A stretch of 64,000 bases of DNA from Bacteroidaceae bacterium. Lineage in GTDB: Bacteria > Bacteroidota > Bacteroidia > Bacteroidales > Bacteroidaceae. The position numbers and the translations under genes were made by a program. Positions 1 through 9,758 of this stretch are shown piece after piece; within the stretch, counting starts at the first letter, position 1; each line of letters opens with the position of its first letter. Below the pieces are notes generated by a model, which was not told the origin of the DNA, did not search any database, and saw only the letters and a list, made by a program, of their open reading frames with translations. The stretch lies in NCBI GenBank assembly GCA_017503645.1, contig JAFVSR010000037.1:1-64000 (forward strand). The letters are read 5' to 3'.

Positions 1-18
1 TAGCAGCCTCTTTTTCAG

Positions 19-138
19 GGAGATGAATAAAAAGATGTAGTTTAAGGCTTGCGCAGCCTGAAAAACCGCAGTTTACTGGGCGTAAATGAGGATTTTGAAG
101 GCAAGCGTAACGCAAAAATACACTTTTTAGTCATCTCC
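19..138. repeat. Imperfect long palindrome, possible dispersed intergenic repeat
   Basis: The arms at 19-39 and 119-138 are near-perfect reverse complements (core GGAGATGA-n-TAAAAAG). A shorter inner pair, GCTTGC at 47-52 and GCAAGC at about 101-106, allows a long cruciform or RNA hairpin. The stretch 1-161 downstream of the DUF1963 gene has no convincing gene; an 82-codon reading frame across it looks like chance. It could be a MITE-like repeat or a transcription stop. Copy number cannot be judged from one window. Confidence 0.45.
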
Positions 139-161
139 TTGCAAATACCGCCTTGCGGTAA

Positions 162-815
162 TTATGTCGAAAGAACGATAGCTCTTATATTGTCAAAACG
201 AGCTGCCGCAAGGTCGTCGGGAGAGATAAGAAAATCGAGAACTCCAAAATCCATAAAATTCAGATTAAAATCCATACCCGAAAAGGAATCTATTTGAAGT
301 AATATCTGCCAATCCTCGAACGGCGGGTCCCAGGTATCCCATTCGCGGTGAGTGGGCTCGGCAAAAAGCGCGTGGTCCTCGTGGTAGATATCGGGCAAAG
401 TTCTCTCAAATTTTATCTCAAATTCCGCAGGATTAAGCCACTCCTCGTCATCATCTACCAGCACCGCCTCTTGAAAATCGTCGGTCACATCGGGGAAATA
501 GAGCACTTTGACATCTGCGGGGTCGCTTATATACCCCGATATGCCACTACCGTCATCGAAACGCCCCAGATAATGGTCTATTTTTGCAAAAAACGATAAC
601 AGTCCTTTATGCGGAAGTCTATTCTCCACATCGAGGTCGGCTATGTCGGCAAGATTTATTTGACAAACGAACTGATATTCCCACTCCTGTCCGTCCTCGC
701 CTATATATGTGGGATAGACAACAGGGGAGGGCAAATCGGGATTTCCCCAAAAACGGCTGCTGCCCGTTGGAATTTTCTCAAACGGCTTGCACAGTGTTAG
801 TCGAATAGGTTTCAT
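162..815 (-). CDS. DUF1963 (YwqG-like) protein
   Basis: About 217 residues. The N-terminal part has the family signature FWGNPDLPSP followed by a proline/tyrosine stretch, and the end has an LLQIDS segment followed by a hydrophobic stretch and DLAAARFD, as in DUF1963/YwqG proteins. The molecular role of this family is unknown. The start was set at the ATG at 815 (MKPIRL), 10 bases after the stop of the upstream gene; a longer frame to 893 would overlap that gene by 68 bases and has no family similarity. It is the last gene of a three-gene minus-strand operon. The protein is very acidic and has no signal peptide, so it is probably cytoplasmic. Confidence 0.75.
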   Translation of the reverse strand: MKPIRLTLCKPFEKIPTGSSRFWGNPDLPSPVVYPTYIGEDGQEWEYQFVCQINLADIADLDVENRLPHKGLLSFFAKIDHYLGRFDDGSGISGYISDPADVKVLYFPDVTDDFQEAVLVDDDEEWLNPAEFEIKFERTLPDIYHEDHALFAEPTHREWDTWDPPFEDWQILLQIDSFSGMDFNLNFMDFGVLDFLISPDDLAAARFDNIRAIVLST

Positions 816-825
816 AGCATCAGTT

Positions 826-2451
826 TTATGCCCAGGCATCGTTGCGCCCATCGTCATCGGGCTCTGTGTTGCTTGTGAGCAGGCCGCCGACATATTCGTT
901 TATGGCATCGTACACTGCCTCGGCAGCCTCATAAGTGTCAAATGAGTGTGTATTGTATTTTTTATCCTCCAAAGCAACCACCGCTGCGCCTCTTATTTCA
1001 TAGGCATTGCCATAGAGCATTGTGGCAACAGGGTTATCGGGCAGATCTTTGCGTATTCCGTTTTTGTCCACATACATAACAAGCTGTTTCTTCAAGCCGC
1101 AATCTTTTGTAATTTTGTTCAGCGGGGCAGAAAAATGCACTGCGTCGCACCCCTCGGCATCTATAAGTTCTATAATTGCGGTATATGATACCTGCCGTGC
1201 TTTGGTTTCAACAAATTCCGTATATCCCGACGGGCTTATAACCAGCAAGGTGGGATTAATAGGGTCACATTCGTCGGCATTGTCGTTGTCATCTTCGTCT
1301 TCGGGAAAAGCATAGAGTTCTTTCCAATATTTCAACTCCTCGCCATAGCCCATCTTTTTAATTTTCTTGCTAAATTCAAGTACGTGCGAATTAAGAATAT
1401 CGTAAGTCATTGAATGATTGGACGAAGCGCAACGTACTGCCCTCAAACGGGCCAACAGCACATCGTCTTCGCTTATATTCATTTCAGGCGGAAGGCTATT
1501 GCCCTTAGCGTGAAAGAAGAATATGTTCATCAGTAATTTGCCACATAGTGCATTACCCAGATCCAAAGCTTTGAACGCATATTTCAATGCCTCGGCAATA
1601 TTCTCTTCAAAGCCCATTAAACCGCGAAACATATATTCTGCAAGGAAATAGGCGCAGACGCTGCAACCCATTTCGGCACCTCGACGCAAGTTTGTGTCCA
1701 ATTGTTTGTGAAGTTCGTCACGCATCTTGTCGTCGTAATCATTCCATTCCGTTTGTGCCTCGACACCAAGAAGGTAGCAGGAGGGTACCCCTTTCTCTAC
1801 GCCCTCCTCCATCAACGATTGGTAATATGCGATATTACCACGCTCGTAATAGAGGCAAGCAAGGTCAAAAATAACATAGTTCAGCCCCTTTTTCACACAC
1901 TCCTCATATATTTCAATGGCTTTGTCGCGTTTCCCCTTCATTTCATACATCCACCCCTGCTGTTCTAACCACTGCAACGAGGCATCGGGCTTTTCGGATA
2001 TAGCCTTTGATTTTTTTATCAGGTAGCGAACATCCTTTTTCATTCGCAACTTTTCGAGGAAACCATCGTCAATCCTTTGAAGCTTGGCAAGTTCGCTTCC
2101 TTTGGAGTCGGCAGCCGCCAAAAGTTCCTTGCCACGCTTGCGGTCCAACAGCATTATTCCGCTATTCTCGTCTAAGTAATCGCCATTATGGTAGAGCCTC
2201 GACAACACATACAGCGCATCGGCAATGCCATTCTCTACGGCAAATTCAATGCAATCGCGCACTATGCGCAAGTTTTCTTTGTTGTGTGCACCTGTTATAT
2301 ACAGCCACCGCGCATACCCATATTTGCTGTAAGGGTCGCTGCCGGTACGTAGTTTTTCCACCATTTGCGGCGAAAAGAAAAATAAATCTCTCTTGTCAAG
2401 AAAATGTTTCAAGAACTCTTTTCCGGGGGTGATTTCAAAATCGGCAATCAT
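826..2451 (-). CDS. Sel1/TPR-repeat protein with C-terminal DUF3846-like domain
   Basis: 541 residues. Roughly residues 60-330 contain degenerate helical repeats of Sel1/TPR type (for example ALYVLSRLYHNGDY and GCSVCAYFLAEYMFRGL followed by an EALKYAFKALDLGNA helix). The last ~140 residues form a separate alpha/beta part with KDLPDNPVATMLYGNAYEIRG, which resembles DUF3846 domains. No signal peptide or membrane segment is seen. Sel1 repeats usually mediate protein-protein contacts; no enzymatic motif is visible. It lies between the MORN-repeat gene and the DUF1963 gene with short gaps of 26 and 10 bases, consistent with one transcript. The DUF3846 call is tentative. Confidence 0.7.
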   Translation of the reverse strand: MIADFEITPGKEFLKHFLDKRDLFFFSPQMVEKLRTGSDPYSKYGYARWLYITGAHNKENLRIVRDCIEFAVENGIADALYVLSRLYHNGDYLDENSGIMLLDRKRGKELLAAADSKGSELAKLQRIDDGFLEKLRMKKDVRYLIKKSKAISEKPDASLQWLEQQGWMYEMKGKRDKAIEIYEECVKKGLNYVIFDLACLYYERGNIAYYQSLMEEGVEKGVPSCYLLGVEAQTEWNDYDDKMRDELHKQLDTNLRRGAEMGCSVCAYFLAEYMFRGLMGFEENIAEALKYAFKALDLGNALCGKLLMNIFFFHAKGNSLPPEMNISEDDVLLARLRAVRCASSNHSMTYDILNSHVLEFSKKIKKMGYGEELKYWKELYAFPEDEDDNDNADECDPINPTLLVISPSGYTEFVETKARQVSYTAIIELIDAEGCDAVHFSAPLNKITKDCGLKKQLVMYVDKNGIRKDLPDNPVATMLYGNAYEIRGAAVVALEDKKYNTHSFDTYEAAEAVYDAINEYVGGLLTSNTEPDDDGRNDAWA

Positions 2452-2477
2452 ATCTTTGTTGATTTAACGTATAAACA

Positions 2478-3512
2478 CTAATCGAATAACACACCGGGAT
2501 TCATCTGTGCCGGCGATTTCCACTCGATGCCCTCCTGGCGAAGAAGCTCGGCAAATGTGCGCCAATATCCAAAGCAGAAGCCCATTCCTCGCGGAGCATC
2601 GCCAAGCCTTTTATCGCATTCCTCTTCCCAGCGAAGGATATTTTCTTCCCACAACGGAGTTCGGCGAATTGTATCAAAATTAAGATGTTTGTCATACTTT
2701 TGCATAAATTCTTCGTTGGAGATATTTTCGTAATCTATGTAATCTTCGAGCCTGCTTATATATTCCTGTACAGACTCCAGAGATACTATCTCGCTTTTTT
2801 CACGCGTAGATTTCAGCCATTGGAGCTGTTCTCGGGCTATATTCAAGGCATAGCGGGGAACATCGTACTCCGAAATATGTGGTAACACCATACCGCAAAC
2901 CTCGGCCTTGTCAAGAGGGGTAGCATTGTGTATTTTGCGCAACATATCCAAGAACTCTTGTGCAAAAGCAACGTTTTTCCACATACGCATATCCCGGTCA
3001 TTCTGTTCCATTTCATCGAGCAGAGTTTTCATCTTTTTTATCATCTGCTGCTTTTCCTCCTCCCGCTTACGCTCTTTTTCCTTTTCGGCCCTCAAATGCT
3101 CATTAAACTCTGCTGTGAGGGTAAAGATTCTCCCATTTTTAATTTTACGTTTACCTTTTTTCAAAGGTAAGTCGTTTTCCCAAAAACCATCGTAAAGAAC
3201 GTCCCACAAGCGACTGAACGGTTCATATGAGCCTCTTTCGTGTTCGGGGCGTGTGAGGCGGGCATTTTCATAATCACCTACCGAATACCAGGAGTGCTCA
3301 TCTAACGAATTTTCTAATTCGGGGTGCGGGGCATACCAATATATAACGCCCCTGCCTTGACGCACGCCGTGAGCCCACTCACCGACATACTTGAACATAG
3401 GACGAAGCCTGCTTTCGTACAGCATTTCGCCATTGCCGTTGGGCAAGCCGTCGCTATCGGAATCGCCTTTGTAATTACAATAGACAATTTTATCCGGGTT
3501 TTCCATAATCAT
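2478..3512 (-). CDS. MORN-repeat protein
   Basis: 344 residues. The first ~110 residues show MORN-like repeats (YKGDSDSDGLPNGNGEMLY, YVGEWAHGVRQGRGVIYWY, YDGFWENDLPLKKGKRK). The central part (about residues 135-175) is a charged, probably coiled-coil segment rich in E and K. The C-terminal part is helical and not recognised. Two ATGs are possible (3512 and 3506); both fit a promoter with a start near 3524. It is the first gene of the operon continuing into the Sel1/TPR and DUF1963 genes. The function is unknown; MORN repeats often serve as binding or lipid-contact modules. Confidence 0.7.
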   Translation of the reverse strand: MIMENPDKIVYCNYKGDSDSDGLPNGNGEMLYESRLRPMFKYVGEWAHGVRQGRGVIYWYAPHPELENSLDEHSWYSVGDYENARLTRPEHERGSYEPFSRLWDVLYDGFWENDLPLKKGKRKIKNGRIFTLTAEFNEHLRAEKEKERKREEEKQQMIKKMKTLLDEMEQNDRDMRMWKNVAFAQEFLDMLRKIHNATPLDKAEVCGMVLPHISEYDVPRYALNIAREQLQWLKSTREKSEIVSLESVQEYISRLEDYIDYENISNEEFMQKYDKHLNFDTIRRTPLWEENILRWEEECDKRLGDAPRGMGFCFGYWRTFAELLRQEGIEWKSPAQMNPGVLFD

Positions 3513-3530
3513 TTACAAATTAACATTTTG

Positions 3531-3560
3531 CAAATATAGCATAATCATTATTATATGCAA
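3531..3560 (-). promoter_or_regulatory. Promoter of the MORN/Sel1/DUF1963 operon
   Basis: Read on the minus strand: TTGC at 3560-3557, 18 nt, then TATATTTG at 3538-3531, matching the Bacteroides -33/-7 pattern (TTTG or TTGC, ~19 nt, TAnnTTTG). Transcription would start about 10-20 bases before the MORN gene. Confidence 0.6.
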
Positions 3561-3631
3561 GAATTATGAGCGAATAACTCTTATTAACGAATTTTCAGCC
3601 TTTAATAATAAATTATTAACTAAAATATTTG

Positions 3632-3639
3632 TATCTTTG
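3632..3639 (+). promoter_or_regulatory. Bacteroides-type -7 box upstream of secA
   Basis: TATCTTTG matches the TAnnTTTG -7 consensus. No clear TTTG -33 box is found at the usual distance in the AT-rich sequence before it. The implied 5' UTR of about 75 nt before the secA ATG holds no obvious structure. Confidence 0.5.
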
Positions 3640-3719
3640 CAATTCACGCGAAAAAATCGATTATTACCGATTGTGCGCCGATAAGATTTATATTATTTAC
3701 GAAAAAACAAAAACAACAT

Positions 3720-6700
3720 ATGGGATTTAACGAATTTATAAGCAAGCTATTCGGCAACAAAGCAAGCCGAGACAGACGTGAAATAGCTCCTTGGGTGGAG
3801 AAGATAAAAGCGGCCTACCCCGCCATAAGCGCACTTAGCAACGACGAGCTGCGTGCTGCCACTGCCGCTTTGAAAGAGAAGATTCAGGGAACGGTTACCG
3901 CCGAGCGCAACAGGATTGCCGAGCTGAAGGCAAGCATAGAGAATACAGAGCTCGAAAAGCGCGAAAGCATCTTCAACCAGATAGACAAATTGGAGAAAGA
4001 GGTTCTCGAAAAACTCGACGAGGCACTCGACAAGGCACTGCCCGAGGCTTTTGCCATTGTAAAGGACACCGCACGCCGTTTCACAGAGAACGAGACCATA
4101 GAGGTTACGGCAACCGATTTCGACCGCAACCTTGCTGCCAAGTACGATTTTGTAACAATCGACGGCGACAAGGCAATATACAGGAACCACTGGACCGCCG
4201 GCGGCAACGACACCGTGTGGAATATGGTACACTACGACGTACAGTTGTTCGGCGGCGTGGTGCTGCATAAGGGGCGCATTGCCGAGATGGCAACCGGTGA
4301 GGGTAAAACCCTTGTGGCCACACTGCCTGTGTTCCTTAACGCACTCACCGGCAACGGTGTGCACGTGGTAACCGTGAACGACTACCTTGCAAAGCGCGAC
4401 TCAGAGTGGATGGGCCCGCTTTATATGTTCCACGGTTTGAGCGTGGATTGCATAGACAAGCACCAGCCCAACTCCGATGCCCGCCGCAACGCATACCTTG
4501 CCGACATTACATTTGGTACCAACAACGAGTTCGGTTTCGACTACCTGCGCGACAATATGGCCACCCAGCCTGCCGACCTTGTTCAGCGTGTGCACAACTA
4601 TGCCATTGTCGATGAGGTGGACTCGGTGCTCATTGACGATGCCCGTACACCGCTTATCATTTCGGGCCCCGTACCCCGTAGCGAGGACCAGCTGTTCGAG
4701 GAGTACCGCCCATTGGTGGAGCGCTTGGTGGATGCACAGAAGAAACTTGCCACACAATACCTTGCCGATGCGCGCAAGCTCATATATTCCGACAACAAGG
4801 ACGAGGTGACCGCCGGCTACCTGTCGCTTTTCCGCAGCCACAAGGCATTGCCCAAGAACAAGCCTCTTATAAAGCTGTTGAGCGAGCCCGGTGTAAAGAC
4901 CGGCCTTTTGAAGACCGAGGAGTACTACATTGAGCAGAACAATAAGCGTATGCCCGAGGCCACCGACCCCCTCTTCTTTGTAATAGACGAGAAGAACAAC
5001 AGCGTGGAGCTCACCGACAAGGGTATAGAACTCATTACAGGAAACGCCAAGGACCAGACACTCTTCATCCTGCCCGACATAGCATCGGAGATGGCCGAGC
5101 TTGAAAACAGCACCGAGCTGAGCAATGAGGAGAAGGCTGCCAAGAAGGATGAGATGCTCACCAACTACGCAGTGAAATCGGAACGCATACACACCATAAA
5201 CCAGTTGTTGAAGGCATATACAATGTTCGACCGCGACGTGGAGTATGTGGTAACCGAGGATGGGCAGGTGAAGATTGTTGATGAACAGACAGGCCGTATT
5301 ATGGAGGGCCGCCGCTACTCCGACGGTTTGCACCAGGCCATCGAGGCAAAAGAGCGCGTGAAGGTGGAGGCAGCTTCGCAGACATTTGCCACCATCACAT
5401 TGCAGAACTACTTCCGTATGTACCACAAGCTCGCTGGTATGACCGGTACAGCCGAGACCGAGGCAGGCGAGTTTTGGGATATCTACAAACTTGATGTAGT
5501 TGTAATTCCCACCAACCGCCCCATTGCCCGCAAAGATATGAACGACCGCGTTTACAAGACCAAACGCGAGAAGTACAAAGCGGTAATCGAGGAGATTGAG
5601 AGCCTTGTGCAGCAGGGCCGCCCCGTGCTTGTTGGTACCACATCGGTTGAAATATCGGAAATGCTGAGCCGTATGCTCAAGATGCGCGGCATAGCACACA
5701 ACGTACTTAACGCCAAACTGCACCAGAAGGAGGCCGACATTGTTGCAAAGGCCGGTCTTTCGGGCACGGTGACCATTGCAACCAATATGGCCGGCCGTGG
5801 TACCGATATCAAGTTGAGCGAGGAGGTACGCGCAGCAGGCGGTCTTGCCATCATAGGTACAGAGCGCCACGAATCGCGCCGTGTGGACAGACAGCTGCGC
5901 GGACGTGCCGGTCGCCAGGGCGACCCGGGTTCTTCGGTATTCTTCGTGTCACTCGAGGACAACCTTATGCGCCTGTTCGGTTCTGAGCGTATATCTAAGA
6001 TACTCGACAGCAAGTTCATTGGCTTCAAGGATGGCGATATGATTGAGCATCCTATGATTTCGAGCTCCATCGAGCGTGCGCAGAAAAAGGTGGAGGAGAA
6101 CAACTTCGGTATCCGCAAGCGCCTGCTGGAGTATGACGACGTGATGAACAAGCAGCGTTCAGTTATATACACAAAACGCCGCCACGCACTCATAGGTGAG
6201 CGCATTGGTATGGATATAGTGAATATGGTGTGGGACCGTTGCTGCAACATTGTGGAGAATTGCGACTACGAGGATGCAAAAATGGAGTTCCTGCGCGTGC
6301 TCGCCAGCGAAATGCCCATTGCAAGCCAGGAAGAGTATCGCAAAATGGACACCGAGGAACTTGCCGAAAAATGCTTCGAGGCTGTAATGAGCAACTTCAA
6401 GCAGAAAACCGAGCGTATGGCACAGGTGGCTTATCCCTACATAGAGTACATATACAAGAACAACGAGCAGATGCGCGAAAAGCACATATATGTGCCCATC
6501 ACCGATGGCCGCCACGTATATCAGATACCCGTGCCTCTTGCCGCCGCATACGAAACAAAGGGCAAGGAGGTTATAAAGTGCTTTGAAAAGGCTATATTGC
6601 TACACACCATAGACAACGCCTGGAAAGAGAACTTGCGCGACCTCGACGAGCTCAAACACTCGGTGCAGAACGCAAGCTACGAACAGAAAGACCCGTTGCT

Positions 6701-7031
6701 CATCTTCAAACTGGAGTCGGTTACCCTGTTTGACAAGATGGTGAACAAGATAAACGACCAGACGGCATCCATCCTGTTGCGCGGGCAAATCCCCGTACAG
6801 GAGCGTCAGGATGTAAAGGTGGCACCCGACCCGCAGCGTAGCAAGCAGAAGCCCAAATACAACGAGACAAAGGTAGATTTGAACGATGCCAACCAGCAGG
6901 CAGCCGCACAACACGACACACGCGCCGAGCAGCGCACGCCCGTGAGAGTCGAAAAGACAGTGGGGCGCAACGACCCCTGCCCTTGCGGCAGTGGCAAAAA
7001 ATTCAAACACTGCCACGGCAAGAACCTGTAA
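3720..7031 (+). CDS. secA: Protein translocase subunit SecA
   Basis: ATPase motor that drives unfolded preproteins through SecYEG at the inner membrane. 1,103 residues, longer than the ~900 of E. coli SecA because of an N-terminal charged insertion (about residues 52-115), as is usual in Bacteroidota. Walker [12 protein letters not shown] lies at about 190-200; the DEAD-like [21 protein letters not shown] follows, then the preprotein cross-linking region, the second helicase domain with [12 protein letters not shown], and a C-terminal SEC-C zinc motif [17 protein letters not shown] for SecB or ribosome contact. The ATG at 3720 follows an A-rich stretch without a Shine-Dalgarno sequence. It is transcribed divergently from the MORN operon, and the next gene follows after 51 bases. 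Confidence 0.97.
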   Translation: MGFNEFISKLFGNKASRDRREIAPWVEKIKAAYPAISALSNDELRAATAALKEKIQGTVTAERNRIAELKASIENTELEKRESIFNQIDKLEKEVLEKLDEALDKALPEAFAIVKDTARRFTENETIEVTATDFDRNLAAKYDFVTIDGDKAIYRNHWTAGGNDTVWNMVHYDVQLFGGVVLHKGRIAEMATGEGKTLVATLPVFLNALTGNGVHVVTVNDYLAKRDSEWMGPLYMFHGLSVDCIDKHQPNSDARRNAYLADITFGTNNEFGFDYLRDNMATQPADLVQRVHNYAIVDEVDSVLIDDARTPLIISGPVPRSEDQLFEEYRPLVERLVDAQKKLATQYLADARKLIYSDNKDEVTAGYLSLFRSHKALPKNKPLIKLLSEPGVKTGLLKTEEYYIEQNNKRMPEATDPLFFVIDEKNNSVELTDKGIELITGNAKDQTLFILPDIASEMAELENSTELSNEEKAAKKDEMLTNYAVKSERIHTINQLLKAYTMFDRDVEYVVTEDGQVKIVDEQTGRIMEGRRYSDGLHQAIEAKERVKVEAASQTFATITLQNYFRMYHKLAGMTGTAETEAGEFWDIYKLDVVVIPTNRPIARKDMNDRVYKTKREKYKAVIEEIESLVQQGRPVLVGTTSVEISEMLSRMLKMRGIAHNVLNAKLHQKEADIVAKAGLSGTVTIATNMAGRGTDIKLSEEVRAAGGLAIIGTERHESRRVDRQLRGRAGRQGDPGSSVFFVSLEDNLMRLFGSERISKILDSKFIGFKDGDMIEHPMISSSIERAQKKVEENNFGIRKRLLEYDDVMNKQRSVIYTKRRHALIGERIGMDIVNMVWDRCCNIVENCDYEDAKMEFLRVLASEMPIASQEEYRKMDTEELAEKCFEAVMSNFKQKTERMAQVAYPYIEYIYKNNEQMREKHIYVPITDGRHVYQIPVPLAAAYETKGKEVIKCFEKAILLHTIDNAWKENLRDLDELKHSVQNASYEQKDPLLIFKLESVTLFDKMVNKINDQTASILLRGQIPVQERQDVKVAPDPQRSKQKPKYNETKVDLNDANQQAAAQHDTRAEQRTPVRVEKTVGRNDPCPCGSGKKFKHCHGKNL

Positions 7032-7082
7032 AGAGCACTGCTACATAAAGAATTACACGACAAACCTAAACCCTCCACAGAT

Positions 7083-7517
7083 ATGCCACTAAGTAAACAG
7101 ACACAAGAGAGCCTTAGAAATGCCATAAATGATATGGCAAAAAAATACATAACGGCCGAAACCGCAATGGTCACCGATTTCCACATATATGCAAACGGCG
7201 ACAATGGCACGCTCACCATCTACGACGATGACGACAACAGCCTCGCGCGCGTACATATTAAAGAATGGGAAAACGTACACGACGAAAAATTGTTTGAAAA
7301 GGTGCTGCGCGGCGAACTTGCCAAAATGCAGAAAGAGGGCATATTTGAGAGCATCAACATAGTGAAGCCCTACTCTTTTGTGCTTGTAGATGAAGATAAA
7401 GAGGCTATAGTGGACTTGCTGTATATTGACGACGACACACTAATCCTGAGCGAGGACCTTTTGAAGGGATTCGACGAGGAGATGAACGACTTTTTGAAGC
7501 ACCTGTTAGAGGATTGA
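7083..7517 (+). CDS. Small acidic conserved hypothetical protein downstream of secA
   Basis: 144 residues, strongly acidic (for example YDDDDNS and LLYIDDDTLILSEDLL), with no signal peptide or membrane segment. It looks like a compact alpha/beta cytoplasmic protein with a C-terminal helix. No known family motif was recognised. It lies 51 bases after secA and just before a strong terminator, so it is probably cotranscribed with secA. A translocation-related role would be inferred from position only. Confidence 0.65.
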   Translation: MPLSKQTQESLRNAINDMAKKYITAETAMVTDFHIYANGDNGTLTIYDDDDNSLARVHIKEWENVHDEKLFEKVLRGELAKMQKEGIFESINIVKPYSFVLVDEDKEAIVDLLYIDDDTLILSEDLLKGFDEEMNDFLKHLLED

Positions 7518-7548
7518 TGAACGGGATTCAAAAAGAATAAAAAAAGAC

Positions 7549-7585
7549 AAAAAGGCACGCAATTATGATGATTGCGTGCCTTTTT
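7549..7585 (+). terminator. Rho-independent terminator of the secA unit
   Basis: Perfect 15-bp inverted repeat, 7549-7563 with 7571-7585, loop of 7. The stem is AAAAAGGCACGCAAT and its right arm ends in a T run. Confidence 0.9.
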
Positions 7586-7640
7586 GTTGTATAAATTCTA
7601 AAAAACCTTAATAAAGGAACATTTTGCCAAGAATTGAATA

Positions 7641-7680
7641 GAAAACTTTTTTGCTAAAAAAAGTTTTCTACGTATCTTTG
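7641..7680 (+). promoter_or_regulatory. TetR-gene promoter overlapping a 12-bp palindromic operator
   Basis: TTTG at 7650-7653, 19 nt, TATCTTTG at 7673-7680: a textbook Bacteroides promoter. A perfect inverted repeat (GAAAACTTTTTT at 7641-7652, loop GCTA, AAAAAAGTTTTC at 7657-7668) covers the -33 box and the spacer. Such a site is where a TetR dimer would bind to repress its own operon. The -7 box ends only five bases before the regulator's GTG start. Confidence 0.75.
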
Positions 7681-7684
7681 CATC

Positions 7685-8332
7685 GTGAAAAACAGTAAAG
7701 AGGAAAATAACAAAGAGGAGGTAAAGCAAAAGATAATTTCTGCTGCACTGGGCTTGTTTCGCAAGCAAGGAATAAAAGAGGTAAAGATGGACGACATTGC
7801 CTCTTTAATTTCTGTTTCGAAGCGCACGATATATGAGTTGTTCACCGACAAGGAGAACCTTATTATAGAGGCTCTGAAGTTGAGCCACGAGAGTGTTTCG
7901 GCCGAAGCAAAAGAGATTATCAGGAACTCCAACGACATCCTGGATATAATCCTTAAACTCTACGAGCTTTATTTCAGGATTTTGAGCGAAACCAACAGAC
8001 TGTTTTTTACCGACCTCGAAAGATACCCCGAGGTGATGAGCCGCCGCAAGGCACGCGAAAAGAAGAACAACAAGCGATTTATTGCGTGGATGGAAGAGGG
8101 GCGCAAGCAGGGGCTGTTCCGCGAAGATGCCGACTTTGAGATACTTGCATTCATACTGCAACGAGATTTAGAACTCATTATGACGGTAAACAAACAGCCG
8201 GGCAACAGCGACCTCAGCCGCTACAAACCCGAAGAGCTCGGCCGCCTGCTCATTCTGTTCTACCTGCGAGGCATCGCCACGGCAAAAGGACGAGAAAAAA
8301 TTGAAGACTTTATACAGAAGAACAAACAATAA
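7685..8332 (+). CDS. TetR/AcrR-family transcriptional regulator of the RND efflux operon
   Basis: 215 residues. The N-terminal helix-turn-helix spans about residues 10-57 (IISAALGLFRKQGIKEVKMD, then IASLISVSKRTIYELFTDKE), the hallmark of TetR repressors. The C-terminal ligand-binding half is divergent, as expected. The start is a GTG at 7685; the first ATG inside the frame (residue 36) would cut through the HTH. The start lies only five bases after the -7 box, so the transcript may be leaderless or nearly so. It is followed after 10 bases by the outer-membrane channel gene, and the order regulator-channel-adaptor-pump is typical for self-regulated efflux operons. The inducer is not predictable. 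Confidence 0.9.
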   Translation: MKNSKEENNKEEVKQKIISAALGLFRKQGIKEVKMDDIASLISVSKRTIYELFTDKENLIIEALKLSHESVSAEAKEIIRNSNDILDIILKLYELYFRILSETNRLFFTDLERYPEVMSRRKAREKKNNKRFIAWMEEGRKQGLFREDADFEILAFILQRDLELIMTVNKQPGNSDLSRYKPEELGRLLILFYLRGIATAKGREKIEDFIQKNKQ

Positions 8333-8342
8333 AATAACAATT

Positions 8343-9662
8343 ATGAATCTTAAAATGCGATTGACAACAGTGGTAGCCCTGCTGGTAGCATTGATGCCGG
8401 CACGCGCACAAGAGGCCACACCCACAATGCACCTTACGCTCGACAAAGCCATTGAGCTTGCTATGAGCGAGAACCCCACAATAAAGGTTGCAGAGAAGGA
8501 GATTGAGTTGAAGAAGGTATCGAAGAACGAGGCTTGGCAGAACCTGCTGCCCACAGCAACGATTAACGGTAGCGTGAACTATGCAATAAAAGCAGCCGAG
8601 ATGAACCTGGGCGGCCAGACATTCAAGATGGGTAAAGACGATGCAAGCACCTGGAACGGCGCTTTACAGGTATCGCTGCCCGTGTTTGCACCTGCAATTT
8701 ACAAGAGTATGAGCCTCACGAAGGCCGATGTGGAGCTTGCAGTGGAGAAGAGCCGCGGCTCAAAGATTGACCTTGTGAACCAAGTAACAAAAGCATACTA
8801 TCAACTGATGCTTGCACAGGACTCATACACTGTGCTGATGGAAAACTACAAGCTCGCCGAGGAGAATTTCAACATTGTAAACGCAAAGTTCCAGCAAGGA
8901 AGCGTGAGCGAGTATGACAAGATAAGCGCCGAGGTACAAAAGAGCAACGCATGGCCCTCTGTAATAAGCGGCAAAAACGCTGTGGAGATTGCCAAATTGC
9001 AACTGAAAGTGCTTATGGGCATTACAGCCGATGTGGACCTTGTGATTGACGACAACCTCAAAAACCACGAGAGCGAAATGGACAAAAATGCCGCAAAGCA
9101 AGCCATCGACCTACAGAACAACTCGGCATTGAAAAGCATCGACCTGCAAGCACAGCTGCTCAAGAAACAGCGTGGTTTGCTGAAAACCAACTTCTTGCCC
9201 ACACTCGCACTGTCGGGCAGCCTGCAATACCAATCGCTTTACAACGAGGATTGGAAAGTTATGGACTACACCTGGGGCAACAGCTCATCTGTAGCACTTT
9301 CGTTGAGCATTCCCCTGTTCCAGGCAAGCAATTTCACAAAGCTCAAAAGCAACAAGATACAGCAGTGGCAGCTTGCCGAGACACGCACCAACACCGAGCG
9401 TATGCTCAATATGCAGGCACAAAGCTACCTTGACAATATGACAAAGAGCGCCGAGCAGCTCGAAAGTAACAAAACTGCTGTGGAGCTTGCAAAAAAAGGT
9501 TTGGAGATAAGCCAAAAGCGTTACGACGTGGGTAAAGGCACCATTCTGGAGCTCACAAACTCGCAAGTATCGCTCACAAATGTACAGCTGAGCTACAATA
9601 ACACCATATACGACTACTTGGTGGCAAAATCGGAATTGAACACAGTTTTAGGAAAGGAATAA
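8343..9662 (+). CDS. TolC-family outer-membrane efflux channel
   Basis: 439 residues with a signal peptide (MNLKMRLTTVVALLVALMPA, cleaved after an ARA-type site). Two tandem outer-membrane-efflux halves of long amphipathic helices follow, with typical end phrases such as KGLEISQKRYDVGKGTILEL and NSQVSLTNVQLSYNNTIYDY. It would form the trimeric exit duct for the RND pump encoded downstream. The ATG at 8343 was chosen because the signal peptide begins there; the frame is open further upstream (to 8301) but overlaps the regulator gene. Confidence 0.93.
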   Translation: MNLKMRLTTVVALLVALMPARAQEATPTMHLTLDKAIELAMSENPTIKVAEKEIELKKVSKNEAWQNLLPTATINGSVNYAIKAAEMNLGGQTFKMGKDDASTWNGALQVSLPVFAPAIYKSMSLTKADVELAVEKSRGSKIDLVNQVTKAYYQLMLAQDSYTVLMENYKLAEENFNIVNAKFQQGSVSEYDKISAEVQKSNAWPSVISGKNAVEIAKLQLKVLMGITADVDLVIDDNLKNHESEMDKNAAKQAIDLQNNSALKSIDLQAQLLKKQRGLLKTNFLPTLALSGSLQYQSLYNEDWKVMDYTWGNSSSVALSLSIPLFQASNFTKLKSNKIQQWQLAETRTNTERMLNMQAQSYLDNMTKSAEQLESNKTAVELAKKGLEISQKRYDVGKGTILELTNSQVSLTNVQLSYNNTIYDYLVAKSELNTVLGKE

Positions 9663-9676
9663 AAACAAAACTTTGT

Positions 9677-9758
9677 TTTGTCATTCTGAGCATTAGCGAA
9701 GAATCTCATACAAAAAGCAATAGAGATTTTTCATCCTTGCAGTCGTCAAAATGACAAA
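9677..9758. repeat. Intergenic palindromic repeat (GTCATTCTGAGC type)
   Basis: The gap between channel and adaptor genes (9663-9792) carries TTTGTCATT at 9677-9685 and its reverse complement AATGACAAA at 9750-9758, with TCTGAGCATTAGCGAAGAAT right after the left arm. The phrase GTCATTCTGAGC...GCGAAGAATCT resembles a short dispersed repeat often seen between genes in Bacteroidota and other bacteria. It may form an mRNA hairpin inside the efflux operon. Confidence 0.55.

Noticed and set aside
49..297. 82-codon plus-strand frame at the window start
   Set aside because: Runs through the palindrome and into the DUF1963 gene in the opposite direction; no family pattern.
4401..5870. 489-codon minus-strand frame opposite secA
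   Set aside because: It lies wholly within secA, is rich in Cys, His, Leu and Val as expected from the complement of this gene's codon bias, and has no domain pattern.
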